Below the pieces are notes generated by a model that saw only the letters and a list, made by a program, of their open reading frames with translations, ran no database searches and had not been told where the DNA came from. A program made the position numbers and the translations under genes. Below, one piece after another: positions 50,490 to 59,822 of a stretch of DNA of 64,000 nt (positions are counted from its first letter, which is position 1; each line of letters opens with the position of its first letter). Origin of the DNA: Qipengyuania sp. ABI-127-1 (GTDB taxonomy: Bacteria > Pseudomonadota > Alphaproteobacteria > Sphingomonadales > Sphingomonadaceae); assembly GCA_022953095.1 (NCBI GenBank), contig JALJCR010000001.1, positions 1,832,501 to 1,896,500 of the forward strand. The letters are read 5' to 3'.

Positions 50490-51863
50490 CTAGCCGGGCG
50501 CGCCGCCGACTGCCTGATAAAGCCCGACAAGAGTGGTGAGTTCGTCAGCCCTCGTCTGGACGAGCGACAGTTCCACACCCAGCAAGGCACGCTGCGCATC
50601 GACTTGCTCGATATAGGGTGTGTAGCCCGCTCGATAACGGTTGCGGGCATGGCGCAGCGCATCGGCAACCGCAGCGCGCTGCGCCTGAAGGGCTGCTTCC
50701 TGCTCGTTCAGATGCGCCAGAACAGCCATGCGGTCTTCTACCTCACGCAGGGCATTGAGCACCGCCGAACGATAGGCCCATGCCGCCTGGTCACGCTGCG
50801 CGGTCGCGCCTTCGAGCTGCGCTTCGAGCCGCCCGCCTTGAAAGATCGGCGCCAGGATACTGCCGCCCAGCGACCAGATGCCGATTGGGTTGGCGAGCAG
50901 ATCCGACAGGGCGACGCCTGCTTGGGCACCGAGATCGATCGATGGCAGGAAATCGGCTCGGGCCGCGCGCATTTGCGCATCCGCGGCCACGATCCGATAT
51001 TCCGCAGCGGCGATGTCGGGCCGACGCCGCAAGAGCTCGGATGGAAGAGCTGCCGGAGGCGCGGGCACGCGCAGATCGTCGAAAGATCCGCCGCGCTCGA
51101 TTTCACCCGGCGACCGGCCAGTCAGAACCGCAAGGGCGTTTTCCTGGCGCGCGATCTGCGCCTTGAGCTGGGGGACCAGTTGCGCCGTCGCCTGGTATTC
51201 GGCCTCGGCCTGTCGCAATTCGAGTTGCGAGGTGTAGCCGACTTCGGCCCGGTCGCGCGCGAATTTGAGTGCTTGGCCACGAGCGTCGAGAGTCTGTTCG
51301 AGCACCGCCAGACGAGCGTCGAGTGCGAGCAAGGTGATGTAGCCGCTGGCTGCAGCCGCTGTCACCGAAAGGCGCGCGGCTTCGGCGCCAGCGATGCTCG
51401 CGGCAACACCCGCCTCCGCCGCATCGATACGCGCGGCGTTCTTGCCGAATAAATCGATCTCGTAGGATGCGCGAAACGCCGGTTGCACAGCTACCGATTC
51501 CTGCGCTCGCCCGAACGGCGAAACCTCGCGCCGAATACCGCCGTCGACCCCCACGCCCAGCGCAGGCAGAAGCAAACCGCGCGAGCCACGTTCGGTAGCG
51601 CGCGCTTCCTCCACCCTAGCTGCGGCGAGCTGCACATCGGGATTGTTGCGGCGTGCTTGCTCGACAAGTCTGGAGAGCTGGGGATCCCCGAAGCTTTCCC
51701 ACCATTGGGTATCGACAGGCACGGCCACGCCCAGCGACGTGCGCCAATCGGTGGGGGGACCAACTGCCGTGCCCGGCGGCGCATCCTGCAGCGTTGGCGC
51801 GCAGGCGGACAGGAACAGTGCAGAGGTTGCGAGGTAAAGACTGGCTCGGCGGATCACGGTCAA
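50490..51863 (-). CDS. Outer-membrane efflux lipoprotein, NodT family
   Basis: 457-residue TolC-like channel. Signal peptide with lipobox LSAC (residues 18-21), then two OEP repeats of long helices and beta strands (VPVDTQWWESFGDPQLSRLV, about 49-68; SPGEIERGG; ALPSELLRRRPDIAAAEYRI, the typical NodT motif). It spans the outer membrane and docks onto the EmrA-type adaptor. Its start overlaps the adaptor stop by 4 bases. Last gene of the tetR-emrB-emrA-nodT operon. Confidence 0.93.
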   Translation of the reverse strand: MTVIRRASLYLATSALFLSACAPTLQDAPPGTAVGPPTDWRTSLGVAVPVDTQWWESFGDPQLSRLVEQARRNNPDVQLAAARVEEARATERGSRGLLLPALGVGVDGGIRREVSPFGRAQESVAVQPAFRASYEIDLFGKNAARIDAAEAGVAASIAGAEAARLSVTAAAASGYITLLALDARLAVLEQTLDARGQALKFARDRAEVGYTSQLELRQAEAEYQATAQLVPQLKAQIARQENALAVLTGRSPGEIERGGSFDDLRVPAPPAALPSELLRRRPDIAAAEYRIVAADAQMRAARADFLPSIDLGAQAGVALSDLLANPIGIWSLGGSILAPIFQGGRLEAQLEGATAQRDQAAWAYRSAVLNALREVEDRMAVLAHLNEQEAALQAQRAAVADALRHARNRYRAGYTPYIEQVDAQRALLGVELSLVQTRADELTTLVGLYQAVGGAPG

Positions 51864-52978
51864 TCCTTTGTGTGAACGGTTGCGATGACAGACATCCCAG
51901 GGCCAAGTCGCGCCGCCGCCTCTTGGCCGCGATCGAGAACGATGCGCACGGCTATGCGCTGCGGAACCTTCACGAAATTGCCCGCGCCCGTGTCCGGTTT
52001 TACCAGGCTGAACTCACTGCTTGCCGCCGGCGCAATGCTTTGCACGCGACCGGTGAGTTCGAGCCCGCCGAGCGCATCCACCGCGAGTGTGGCACGTTGC
52101 CCCACAGTCATATCCGCCGTCTGCGTTTCCTTGAAATTCGCCACCACCCACAACTCGTCCGGGACGATGTACATGAGCTGCGTACCGGCGGTGACCAATT
52201 GCCCCACGCGGGCGGTTACCTCGCTCAGCCTGCCCGGACGCGATGCACGGATTTCGGTGCGCGAAAGTTCGAACTCGGCGAGCCCCTTGGCGGCCTCGGC
52301 ACCGGCGACCTGCGCTTCCAGCGCACGTCGGCCCACATTCACCGATCGCACATTCTCGAGCGCGATGGTGCGCTGCGCCCGTGCCTGCCGAACAGCCGCC
52401 TGTGTCTGCTGGAGAGCAGCCCGTGCCTGATCGCGTTCACGCAGAGATACCGAACCCTCGTCGACCAATTCGGCAATGCGGTTCATGTCCGCCTGCGCCC
52501 GTTTCAGAGCGGCTTGGGCACTCGCCACCGCAGCATCCTGCAACTCGACTTGGGCCATTGCCGAACGCCGACTCTGGTCGTTGTTCGCCAGCGATGCCTT
52601 CTGCGCGGCGGTGTTAGCCACACCTTGCTGCACCTTTTCCCGAAACGGCGTGTCGTCGATCCGGGCCAGCAGGTCGCCTTTCTCGACGCGTTGGAAATCG
52701 GTGACCGGTACGTCGACCAGATATCCCGCCACCTGCGGGCTGACCACCGTCGTCCGGCCGCGAACATAGGCGTTGTTCGTGGTCTCGTCTCCATCCGCGA
52801 AGGGCGGGAGATCCCAGGCGAAAAGCGCGGCGAGAATGCCCGCCAGAATGAACAGGACCGCAACGCCTATCCGGCGGCGCGAAACATTGGGCGACCAGCC
52901 CTTGTCCGTCTGCGGTTCAAGCGGTTCGTCCTCTATCACCTCGGCATCGGTCGGCGACGGGGGAGCGGGATTCGTCAT
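51860..52978 (-). CDS. Periplasmic adaptor of tripartite efflux pump (HlyD/EmrA family)
   Basis: 372 residues: short cytoplasmic tail, one membrane helix (RIGVAVLFILAGILAALFAW, about 36-55), a biotinyl-lipoyl-like half motif (VRGRTTVVSPQVAGYLVDVPV) and a long alpha-helical hairpin (about 100-210), then barrel domain with DELWVVANFKETQ. It bridges the EmrB-type transporter and the outer-membrane channel. Overlaps both neighbours by 4 bases. Confidence 0.93.
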   Translation of the reverse strand: MTNPAPPSPTDAEVIEDEPLEPQTDKGWSPNVSRRRIGVAVLFILAGILAALFAWDLPPFADGDETTNNAYVRGRTTVVSPQVAGYLVDVPVTDFQRVEKGDLLARIDDTPFREKVQQGVANTAAQKASLANNDQSRRSAMAQVELQDAAVASAQAALKRAQADMNRIAELVDEGSVSLRERDQARAALQQTQAAVRQARAQRTIALENVRSVNVGRRALEAQVAGAEAAKGLAEFELSRTEIRASRPGRLSEVTARVGQLVTAGTQLMYIVPDELWVVANFKETQTADMTVGQRATLAVDALGGLELTGRVQSIAPAASSEFSLVKPDTGAGNFVKVPQRIAVRIVLDRGQEAAARLGPGMSVIATVHTKD

Positions 52979-54660
52979 TTGCTAGTCCTTGCAAGCATGG
53001 CCTCGAGAAAAGCCAGTTCCTTGGCGAGCGGATTGCGCCCGCGAAACTTGTTGATCAGCCAAGGCACGACCAAAATCGCGAAAGTCGCGGTGGCCAGCGT
53101 GCCGATGAGAAAGAAGACATCGTTGAACGCGAGCACGGCTGCTTCGCGCCCCACCTGCTGCGAGATATTTGACGCTGCCGCTTGCTGCTGCAGCGCAGGG
53201 TCTGCCTGCGCAGGGGCAACCCGCTGTACGGCATTCGACAGAGCCTCCGCGAACCGTGCATTCCCAAGCGTCAATGTGTCTCCGGCATCGATGAGATGGG
53301 TCTTCAACCTGATGGTATGGAAAGCGGACAGCAGCGAGATCCCCGCAAGCCCTCCGATCGATTGCGAGAGCGAAAAGACGGCGATGAAGCTGATCACATA
53401 GCTTTGTCCCGCCGCCAGCGCACGAAGCATGCCTTCCATCATGATCGGCCCCATGGCGAAAACCGCGGCGAATGCGATGGCCGCCTGGGTGGCATACAAA
53501 TCCTGCGGGCGTGTCATCACACCGGTTCGCGTATCGGCGAATGCAGCCAAACCGATCACCGCAACGGCGAAGAGAACCGGCCGCGTAAGATCCTTGGGGT
53601 CGAGCCGAACGACGGAAAGGACCATGCCGCCGAAAGTCGCACCGGCGAGTATCCAGAAATATCCCGTCAACTGCTCATTGCCATAGCCCAACGCGGCGAA
53701 CAGGCCGCTTGCGCCGAAGCCCTGTTCAGCGACGAGAATGCGGACCGTCGCGCCAATCGCTGCAAGACCCAGAATGGCGCGGCTCGACAACCAGCTCAAA
53801 TCCAGCATCGGGCTTTTGCGGTTGGCCTCGATAAGAAAACACCCGCCGAGGCCGATGATCGCTGCCACGAGAGCATAGCCGAGCCACGGCGTGTCCCACC
53901 ACTGGATACGTCCCTGGACGAGGAATGCGCACAGTGCCCCCACCCCCAGCATGAACAGGGCGATACTGGGTATGTCGAGTTTTTCGAAAGTGCCTTTGCG
54001 CAGGCCGGGTGGCAAACGCAGCCAGTAGACCAGGCCGAAACCCAGCAGGGACATCGCGAACTGGAACTGAAAGACGTGATCTATATCGCCGTCCACGAGA
54101 AGCGCGGGGGATATGGCCCGCGTCAACGGGAAGGCGAATTGGATGAGCCCCAGCGAGATGATCAGACCGCCGACCCGCAAGGCAGGCGGCAACCCTTGCA
54201 TGAGATAATAGACCGACAGTGCGGACAGCCCGCTCGCGGCAATTCCCGCCACGGCCCGCGCGGCGAGTTCCGGGTAATAACCAGGTCCCATCATCTGGAC
54301 GAAGTTAGCGGCCACCAAGCCCGCCATGGCCCAGCGAACGAAGGGCTGAACGCCAAACTCCTGCCGGACACGAAAAAGCAGCATGCTCATACAGGCATAG
54401 GTCGAATAGAAGGCGACGGTCAGCCACCCCTCCTCGACCGGAGTCAGCGCGAAACCGGCTCGCAAGGCGGGTGAATTGGCGATCAGAAAACCGTTCTGCG
54501 CGCCCCCGATCAGCCCCAGCAGGATGCCGATCCCAAGATAGGCCGCGCGCCGCCCCGCAGGATGGTCCGGGTTGGCGGGTGATCCGGGCAGGATCGGCAG
54601 CTCGTGCGGCTTGAAGCGATAGCCGTCAACGTCATCGACAAGGGAGTGGCGGTCAGTCAC
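52975..54660 (-). CDS. MFS drug:H+ antiporter-like transporter, DHA2 (EmrB) family
   Basis: 561-residue inner-membrane protein with about fourteen hydrophobic helices, the DHA2 arrangement. Recognisable parts are AYLGIGILLGLIGGAQNGFL (helix 1), TPVEEGWLTVAFYSTYACMS (about 76-95) and GGLAGISLLSAFHTIRLK. It drives drug or toxin export with the proton gradient. It starts 8 bases inside the tetR end, so all four genes share one message. Its cargo cannot be read from the sequence. Confidence 0.9.
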   Translation of the reverse strand: MTDRHSLVDDVDGYRFKPHELPILPGSPANPDHPAGRRAAYLGIGILLGLIGGAQNGFLIANSPALRAGFALTPVEEGWLTVAFYSTYACMSMLLFRVRQEFGVQPFVRWAMAGLVAANFVQMMGPGYYPELAARAVAGIAASGLSALSVYYLMQGLPPALRVGGLIISLGLIQFAFPLTRAISPALLVDGDIDHVFQFQFAMSLLGFGLVYWLRLPPGLRKGTFEKLDIPSIALFMLGVGALCAFLVQGRIQWWDTPWLGYALVAAIIGLGGCFLIEANRKSPMLDLSWLSSRAILGLAAIGATVRILVAEQGFGASGLFAALGYGNEQLTGYFWILAGATFGGMVLSVVRLDPKDLTRPVLFAVAVIGLAAFADTRTGVMTRPQDLYATQAAIAFAAVFAMGPIMMEGMLRALAAGQSYVISFIAVFSLSQSIGGLAGISLLSAFHTIRLKTHLIDAGDTLTLGNARFAEALSNAVQRVAPAQADPALQQQAAASNISQQVGREAAVLAFNDVFFLIGTLATATFAILVVPWLINKFRGRNPLAKELAFLEAMLARTSK

Positions 54661-55285
54661 CCGGCAATACTCCGTCGATCAGGGTCGTCACCAGCGCCTC
54701 TTCGAATGCCGCATCGTCCGCCAGGCTTTCGACGAGCTTGGCCAGGCGTTCGCGCCGCGCGACCGTGCTGGCCGCCGAATAGATGAAATTGGCGATCCGG
54801 AACTGCATATGCGAAGGCGGGTTTGCAACGCTGCCTGCCGCAGATTGCGCCAGTTCGAAAAAATGCCGATGGAGCGGCGTCGTCAGTTCGTCGAGAAGCC
54901 ACCGGGATCTATCGGTATCGACAGTGATATCACGCAACAGCAGACGCGGCACTTCGGGTCGGATCAGAAGGTAGGCCAGAAACGCCTTCATCGAAGACCG
55001 CAGGCGTTCGACATCCGTCTCCGACTCTGAATTCGAAAGCGCATGGACAAGGGCATTCCGCAAGTCGGAGGCGGCGTCCGACACGATCGATTTCCACAGA
55101 CCCGCCTTACCGCCGAAACGGTAGGAAATAAGCGCGACATCGACATTCGCGTCGGCTGCGATTTCGCGCAGGGATGTGGCCTCATACCCTTGCGTGGCAA
55201 AGCGCAGCAGCGCCGCCCTGGACAGGGCCTGACTCGTGTCCTGATCGGTTTGTCGGGGCCGCCCGCGGCCGCGTCGCTGCACCAT
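54653..55285 (-). CDS. TetR/AcrR-family repressor of the efflux operon
   Basis: 210 residues: N-terminal helix-turn-helix (ALLRFATQGYEATSLREIAA, then DANVDVALISYRFGGKAGLW; about 25-64) and a ligand-binding C-terminal helical domain. It starts with AAGGAG about 9 bases upstream. It leads the operon with emrB, emrA and nodT, overlapping emrB by 8 bases. A perfect 18-bp-arm palindrome lies upstream and covers its -35 element, which indicates autorepression of the operon. The inducer is probably a pump substrate. Confidence 0.92.
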   Translation of the reverse strand: MVQRRGRGRPRQTDQDTSQALSRAALLRFATQGYEATSLREIAADANVDVALISYRFGGKAGLWKSIVSDAASDLRNALVHALSNSESETDVERLRSSMKAFLAYLLIRPEVPRLLLRDITVDTDRSRWLLDELTTPLHRHFFELAQSAAGSVANPPSHMQFRIANFIYSAASTVARRERLAKLVESLADDAAFEEALVTTLIDGVLPGD

Positions 55286-55306
55286 CTATCACTCCTTGGA
55301 GGAGAC

Positions 55307-55334
55307 GATATAGGGCAGCTGACCATATATTCAA
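55307..55334 (-). promoter_or_regulatory. Promoter of tetR-efflux operon
   Basis: On the minus strand TTGAAT (55329-55334), 16-base spacer, TATATC (55307-55312). The -35 element lies inside the palindromic operator, so repressor binding would exclude RNA polymerase. Confidence 0.65.
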
Positions 55335-55358
55335 TACACGTTGAATATATGGTCAGCT
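55317..55358. promoter_or_regulatory. Perfect palindromic TetR operator
   Basis: 18-bp arms without mismatch (55317-55334 and 55341-55358; inner core GACCATATATTCAA / TTGAATATATGGTC) around the 6-base centre TACACG. It lies between tetR and the divergent entericidin-like gene and overlaps the tetR -35 element. Confidence 0.88.
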
Positions 55359-55547
55359 CGCTTCTCGCAATGCAGGGCTGGAAGCGCAGTCCACGACACA
55401 AGTCATATTGCAACGCCGCACATGCGTGCCATCTTCAACAGCATTGTCGAACGTCCAGCTCCCCTTCATCGTACAGCAAGCATCCATGCGCGATGGCGCG
55501 CGCGTCGCAAGCCTGCGGCGTTCGAAATAAGGGACGGAAACCAGTCG

Positions 55548-55670
55548 ATGCGACGCGCAACCATCGCCGCACTTCTCACGGCAACGCTTATCCTCGGCGG
55601 ATGCAACACTGTTCGCGGGCTTGGCGACGACCTGAAATCGGTCGCAAATGCGGTCGATGAGGAGACCTGA
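55548..55670 (+). CDS. Entericidin-like small lipoprotein
   Basis: 40 residues: signal peptide with lipobox LGGC (residues 17-20) and a short charged mature part (NTVRGLGDDLKSVANAVDEET, 21 residues, ends VDEET). Entericidin A/B family lipoproteins are stress-induced outer-membrane peptides. It is too short for most gene callers. AGGGACGG serves as Shine-Dalgarno about 10 bases before the ATG. A longer in-frame open stretch back to 55341 has no signal peptide and is not the start. A poor EcfG-like site (CGAAC-N17-CGTA, 55448-55473) is upstream. It ends 5 bases before the converging receptor gene. Confidence 0.85.
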   Translation: MRRATIAALLTATLILGGCNTVRGLGDDLKSVANAVDEET

Positions 55671-55675
55671 GCGCT

Positions 55676-57685
55676 CTAGAACCCGAACCGCACCCCGCCC
55701 CACACGGTTCGCGGAACGCCCAAGTCGATCGAACCGCCCTGATTGCGCGTGACGATCGTTTCGCCAGTCAGATTCTCGCCGCGAAAGACGAGGGATATCC
55801 CGTCTGAGATCGGAACGCGGGCGAAAGCATCGAGCGTCGTTGCGGCGGGTAGAATATCGGTTTCCAGATCGTCCTCGAACTGCGCGCCGACATGGCGCAA
55901 GCTCATGGAAAACACCCAGTTCTCCGCCGGTCGGTAAGACAAGGTGGTCGCGCCAACGAAGCGGGGCGTCTGCGACGGACGGTTTCCGTCGAGGGCAGCG
56001 GCAAAGCCGGACCCTCGCGATTCCGCATCGGTCCAGGCCGCAGATGCAATCGCATCGAAACGCCCGAAGGTCGCTGACGCGGAAAGCTCGATCCCGCGCG
56101 CATGGATCGCATCGATGTTACGGCGTTGGCGCAAATTCGTACCAAGGGTGACATTGGCGATAGCGTTCTTCACACGGTTGTCGAAGGCAGTGACCGAAAT
56201 GACCATCCCATCGGTCGGCGTCAGATCGACACCGGCCTCGCCCCCTTCGAGCCGCTCGTTTTCAAGGGCCGCATTGGCTTCGGTCACGACCGGGAAGACG
56301 ACGAATGGCCGGTAGAGTTCGTTCAGCGTGGGCAAGCGCAAGCCCGAATAGGCCGCCGCGCGCAGAGCGATCGCATCGCTGGCCCGGAAAAGTGCCCCGC
56401 CCCGGAACGAGGCATCCCATCCTGTTCGGTCGGAATAGGCACGCGAAACAACCGAAAACCCGTCCCCATCGCGCTCGTCGAAGAATCCGTCACGGATGGT
56501 CCAGCGGTCGAGCCTGGCACCCGCGGTCAGGACGAGCGAGCCGATCGTCCAGTCATTCTCCACGAACAGACCGAGATCGGTGTTGGTGCCGCCGGCATTG
56601 CGCCGAGCGCGGACCACGCCGGTGAAGGCGCTGATCGCATTCTCGTACAATTCCCCATCCGACCGGCGATAATCGACACCCAGCCGCAAGACGTGCGCAT
56701 CGCCTACCGGTGGGCGCAATTCGAGCTTGCCGCCAAGGCCCGTGGCCGGGGTGTTGCGCTGGTCGAGAACGGGGACGAAGCGCGTTGAGGAGATAATCCG
56801 ATTGGTGAAGTTGCGCGCCTGGACATAGGCAATGGCATCGAATTGCCAGGGGCCGCGTCCGATCAGACGCAAGCTGCCATCTTGCCCTTCGATAGTGCTG
56901 TCCGCACCTTCGAAGCGGAGCGTCCGTTCATCGCGATAGGCCAGCCCGCGAAACTGGAGTTCGATATCGTCTGCCAGCGGGGCAACGCCGCGTATCTGCG
57001 CCGACCAGCCATCGAAGGCCGCCCGCGCGGAGAGGGGAACGCGATCTGCCCCGGGCGTGGAGAAGAACCCCTTCCCGCGATCCCATCGGCCCGATGCGGC
57101 GAGAAAACCGCTCCCCAGCCGCGTTGCGGCAGTGGTCGAGACTTCGGTCTCTCCGCGATCGTTGGCGAGGACCTGTCCAGCAACGCCTTCCAGCACGTCG
57201 ATCCCGGCGCTTTCCAGTTCGATCGTACCGGCCAGCGCCCCGGCGCCGAACGGCCCGGAACCGCCGCCCCGCGTAACACGGATCTGCGCCAACCGCTCCG
57301 GCGCAAGCGCGCTAAAGGGAATGTAGCCGAAAAAGGGATCGCTCATCGGCACTCCGTCGAGAAGCACCAGGGCGCGGCTGGTCGCATTGCCGCCAAGCGC
57401 ACGCAGCGTAACACCCTGAGCCGAGGCATTGGCCGAACGGCTGTCAGAGCGGCGGAACTGCTGGAATCCGGCAATCGACGAAAGGGCATCCTCGATCCGT
57501 CCCGAAGGCACCGACATAAGCGTTTCGCGGTCGATCGTCCGTGTGTCGTAAGCAGGCGCGGCCGGTGTTTCGTCGAGACCTTCGCCAGTGACGACGATCA
57601 TCGGCCCGCCATCCTCGGCCGAAAGCGGTGTGGCCATGGCCAGCGCGAGGCCGGTACCGGCGATCCAGTGTCGGGACATAGGCAT
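55676..57685 (-). CDS. TonB-dependent receptor, BtuB-like
   Basis: 669 residues with signal peptide (cleavage after MATPLSA, about residue 23). The short plug begins MIVVTGEGLDETPAAPAYDT (TonB box region), with RIEDALSSIAGFQQFRRSDS and GVTLRALGGNATSRALVLLDGVP abbreviated to its start GVTLRALGGN. A BtuB-type 22-strand barrel ends in VWGGVRFGF. Such receptors import vitamin B12 or other small complexes. No cobalamin riboswitch fits in the ~70-base leader, which weakens the B12 idea. It is divergent from acs and convergent with the entericidin-like gene. Confidence 0.88.
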   Translation of the reverse strand: MPMSRHWIAGTGLALAMATPLSAEDGGPMIVVTGEGLDETPAAPAYDTRTIDRETLMSVPSGRIEDALSSIAGFQQFRRSDSRSANASAQGVTLRALGGNATSRALVLLDGVPMSDPFFGYIPFSALAPERLAQIRVTRGGGSGPFGAGALAGTIELESAGIDVLEGVAGQVLANDRGETEVSTTAATRLGSGFLAASGRWDRGKGFFSTPGADRVPLSARAAFDGWSAQIRGVAPLADDIELQFRGLAYRDERTLRFEGADSTIEGQDGSLRLIGRGPWQFDAIAYVQARNFTNRIISSTRFVPVLDQRNTPATGLGGKLELRPPVGDAHVLRLGVDYRRSDGELYENAISAFTGVVRARRNAGGTNTDLGLFVENDWTIGSLVLTAGARLDRWTIRDGFFDERDGDGFSVVSRAYSDRTGWDASFRGGALFRASDAIALRAAAYSGLRLPTLNELYRPFVVFPVVTEANAALENERLEGGEAGVDLTPTDGMVISVTAFDNRVKNAIANVTLGTNLRQRRNIDAIHARGIELSASATFGRFDAIASAAWTDAESRGSGFAAALDGNRPSQTPRFVGATTLSYRPAENWVFSMSLRHVGAQFEDDLETDILPAATTLDAFARVPISDGISLVFRGENLTGETIVTRNQGGSIDLGVPRTVWGGVRFGF

Positions 57686-57729
57686 TGCTCTGCCTCCTAA
57701 CGGGTGATCCTCGACAATGCGAGAGCAAG

Positions 57730-57762
57730 CTAGGCGATTGCACCTTCGCGGCGATTGCCTAG
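57730..57762. promoter_or_regulatory. Repeat-rich candidate operator upstream of acs
   Basis: Direct repeat GGCGATTGC (57733-57741 and 57750-57758), start-to-start 17 bases, enclosed by inverted ends CTAGGC (57730-57735) and GCCTAG (57757-57762). It lies in the divergent gap between the receptor and acs genes. Confidence 0.42.
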
Positions 57763-57789
57763 AGATGAGGGTGGAAGAGGAGAGATGGA

Positions 57790-59739
57790 ATGGCCGAGGC
57801 AGGTGAGCGTGCGGAATGGGTCAAGCGGCCCGCCGCAGCGATCGAGGGGACAAATTGCACGCTCGGGGATTATCAGTCTCTCTATGCGCGCAGCGTCGAA
57901 GACACGGACACATTCTGGGCCGGCCAGGCCGAACGTCTCGACTGGTTCGCCCAGCCGACGAAAATCGCCAACTGGTCCTTTGATCCGGTGGCGATCAAAT
58001 GGTTCGAGGACGGCGCCCTCAACATCTGCCACAACGCGGTCGATCGTCATGTCGATGCGGGCCATGGTGATCGGCTGGCGCTGATTTTCGAACCCGATGC
58101 ACCCGATGGCGAAGTCCGCCGCATCACCTATGCGGAATTGCAAGCCGAAGTCATTCGCATGGCCAACACGCTCAAGGCGATGGGCGTCGCGAAGGGCGAC
58201 CGGGTCACGATCTACATGCCGATGGTGCCAGAAGGCGCCTACGCCATGCTCGCCTGCGCGCGGATCGGCGCGATCCATTCGGTCATATTCGGCGGGTTCA
58301 GCCCCGAGGCGATTGCGGGCCGGGTGGAAGACTGCGAAAGCGAATGGATCGTCACCGCCGATGAGGGTCTGCGCGGCGGCAAGCGTATTCCGCTGAAGGC
58401 CAATGTCGATGCGGCACTGGAAAAGATCGCGGTAAAGGCAGTCCTGGTGCTGCGCCACACTGGCGGCGATGTTTCGATGACCGAAGGCCGCGATCACTGG
58501 TATCACGAACTGTCGGCAGACGGCTCCGCCGAATGCCCCTGCGAGCCGATGAACGCGGAAGATCCGCTGTTCATTCTGTACACCTCGGGTTCGACCGGGA
58601 AACCGAAGGGCGTGCTTCACACAACAGGCGGCTATGCCGTTTGGACCGAAACCACCTTCCGCTACATCTTCGACTATCGCGAGGGCGAAGTGTTCTGGTG
58701 TACGGCGGATATAGGCTGGGTCACCGGGCACAGCTACATCGTGTACGGTCCGTTGCTAAACGGGGCGACGGCGGTGATGTTCGAAGGCGTTCCGACCTAT
58801 CCAGACCACGACCGCTTCTGGGCGATATGCGAAAAGCACAAGGTCAACATCTTCTATACCGCCCCGACCGCGATCCGCGCTTTGATTCGCGAAGGTGATA
58901 GCCACGTGCTGAAACATGATCTTTCCGCATTACGCCTGCTCGGGAGCGTCGGCGAACCGATCAACCCGGAGGCATGGCGCTGGTATCACGAGACCGTCGG
59001 CAAAGGGAACCTGCCGGTGATCGACACCTGGTGGCAGACCGAAACCGGCGGCTGCATGATTACCACCCTTCCCGGCGCACACGATATGAAGCCAGGCAGC
59101 GCGGGTCGCCCGTTTTTCGGGGTCTGTCCGCAACTGGTCGATAATGAGGGCGAGGTGCTCGACGGGGCGACCTCGGGCAATCTGTGCATCACCCGCAGTT
59201 GGCCCGGCCAGGCCCGGACGGTCTATGGCGACCACGAGCGGTTCGTGCAGACATATTTCAGCACCTACACGGGCAAGTATTTCACCGGAGACGGCTGCCG
59301 CCGGGACGAAGACGGCTATTACTGGATCACCGGGCGCGTCGATGACGTGATCAATGTGTCGGGGCACCGCATGGGCACCGCCGAGGTGGAAAGCGCGCTG
59401 GTGCTGCATCCCGACGTGTCGGAGGCTGCGGTCGTCGGCTACCCGCACGACATCAAGGGCCAGGGAATCTATTGCTACGTTACACTCAATGCGGGGGTCG
59501 AAGAAAGCGGCGAGCTGACGGCAGAACTGCGCGCCCATGTGCGCAAGGAAATCGGCCCGATCGCAACCCCCGACCACCTGCACTTCACCCCCGCCCTTCC
59601 CAAGACCCGCAGCGGAAAAATCATGCGCCGGATCCTGCGAAAAATTGCCGAAAACGAATTCGGCTCGCTGGGCGACACCTCAACCCTTGCCGACCCGGGT
59701 GTAGTTGCGGCCCTGATCGATGGCCGACGAAACCGATAG
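57790..59739 (+). CDS. acs: Acetyl-CoA synthetase
   Basis: Activates acetate to acetyl-CoA through acetyl-AMP. The protein has 649 residues, full length. ATP-binding P-loop-like motif [14 protein letters not shown] (about 265-278), [10 protein letters not shown] (about 412-421), [20 protein letters not shown], and the C-terminal lysine in [12 protein letters not shown], the usual acetylation-control site. GAAGAGGAGAG forms the ribosome site before the ATG at 57790; a nearby ATG at 57785 is out of frame. Together with isocitrate lyase it supports growth on acetate. Confidence 0.96.
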   Translation: MAEAGERAEWVKRPAAAIEGTNCTLGDYQSLYARSVEDTDTFWAGQAERLDWFAQPTKIANWSFDPVAIKWFEDGALNICHNAVDRHVDAGHGDRLALIFEPDAPDGEVRRITYAELQAEVIRMANTLKAMGVAKGDRVTIYMPMVPEGAYAMLACARIGAIHSVIFGGFSPEAIAGRVEDCESEWIVTADEGLRGGKRIPLKANVDAALEKIAVKAVLVLRHTGGDVSMTEGRDHWYHELSADGSAECPCEPMNAEDPLFILYTSGSTGKPKGVLHTTGGYAVWTETTFRYIFDYREGEVFWCTADIGWVTGHSYIVYGPLLNGATAVMFEGVPTYPDHDRFWAICEKHKVNIFYTAPTAIRALIREGDSHVLKHDLSALRLLGSVGEPINPEAWRWYHETVGKGNLPVIDTWWQTETGGCMITTLPGAHDMKPGSAGRPFFGVCPQLVDNEGEVLDGATSGNLCITRSWPGQARTVYGDHERFVQTYFSTYTGKYFTGDGCRRDEDGYYWITGRVDDVINVSGHRMGTAEVESALVLHPDVSEAAVVGYPHDIKGQGIYCYVTLNAGVEESGELTAELRAHVRKEIGPIATPDHLHFTPALPKTRSGKIMRRILRKIAENEFGSLGDTSTLADPGVVAALIDGRRNR

Positions 59740-59790
59740 CCGGGCTCCGTGAAGCGCATGGAGTTATAGGGCGATTAACCCCGGTTGTGG

Positions 59791-59805
59791 CATAGGGTCC
59801 CTATG
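59791..59805. promoter_or_regulatory. Palindrome CATAGGG-T-CCCTATG before the GGDEF gene
   Basis: Perfect 7-base arms around one central base, ending 17 bases upstream of the cyclase start. Possible operator or RNA hairpin in the leader. Function unknown. Confidence 0.42.
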
Positions 59806-59822
59806 TACGAGGCGCGGCTACA

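Noticed and set aside
51653-53401. 582-codon open frame opposite the efflux genes
   Set aside because: Spans the junction of two real minus-strand genes and has no domain; typical GC-rich shadow frame.
57686-57789. Cobalamin riboswitch before the BtuB-like receptor
   Set aside because: The gap between receptor and acs is only about 104 bases, too short for the element, and no B12-box-like sequence is visible.
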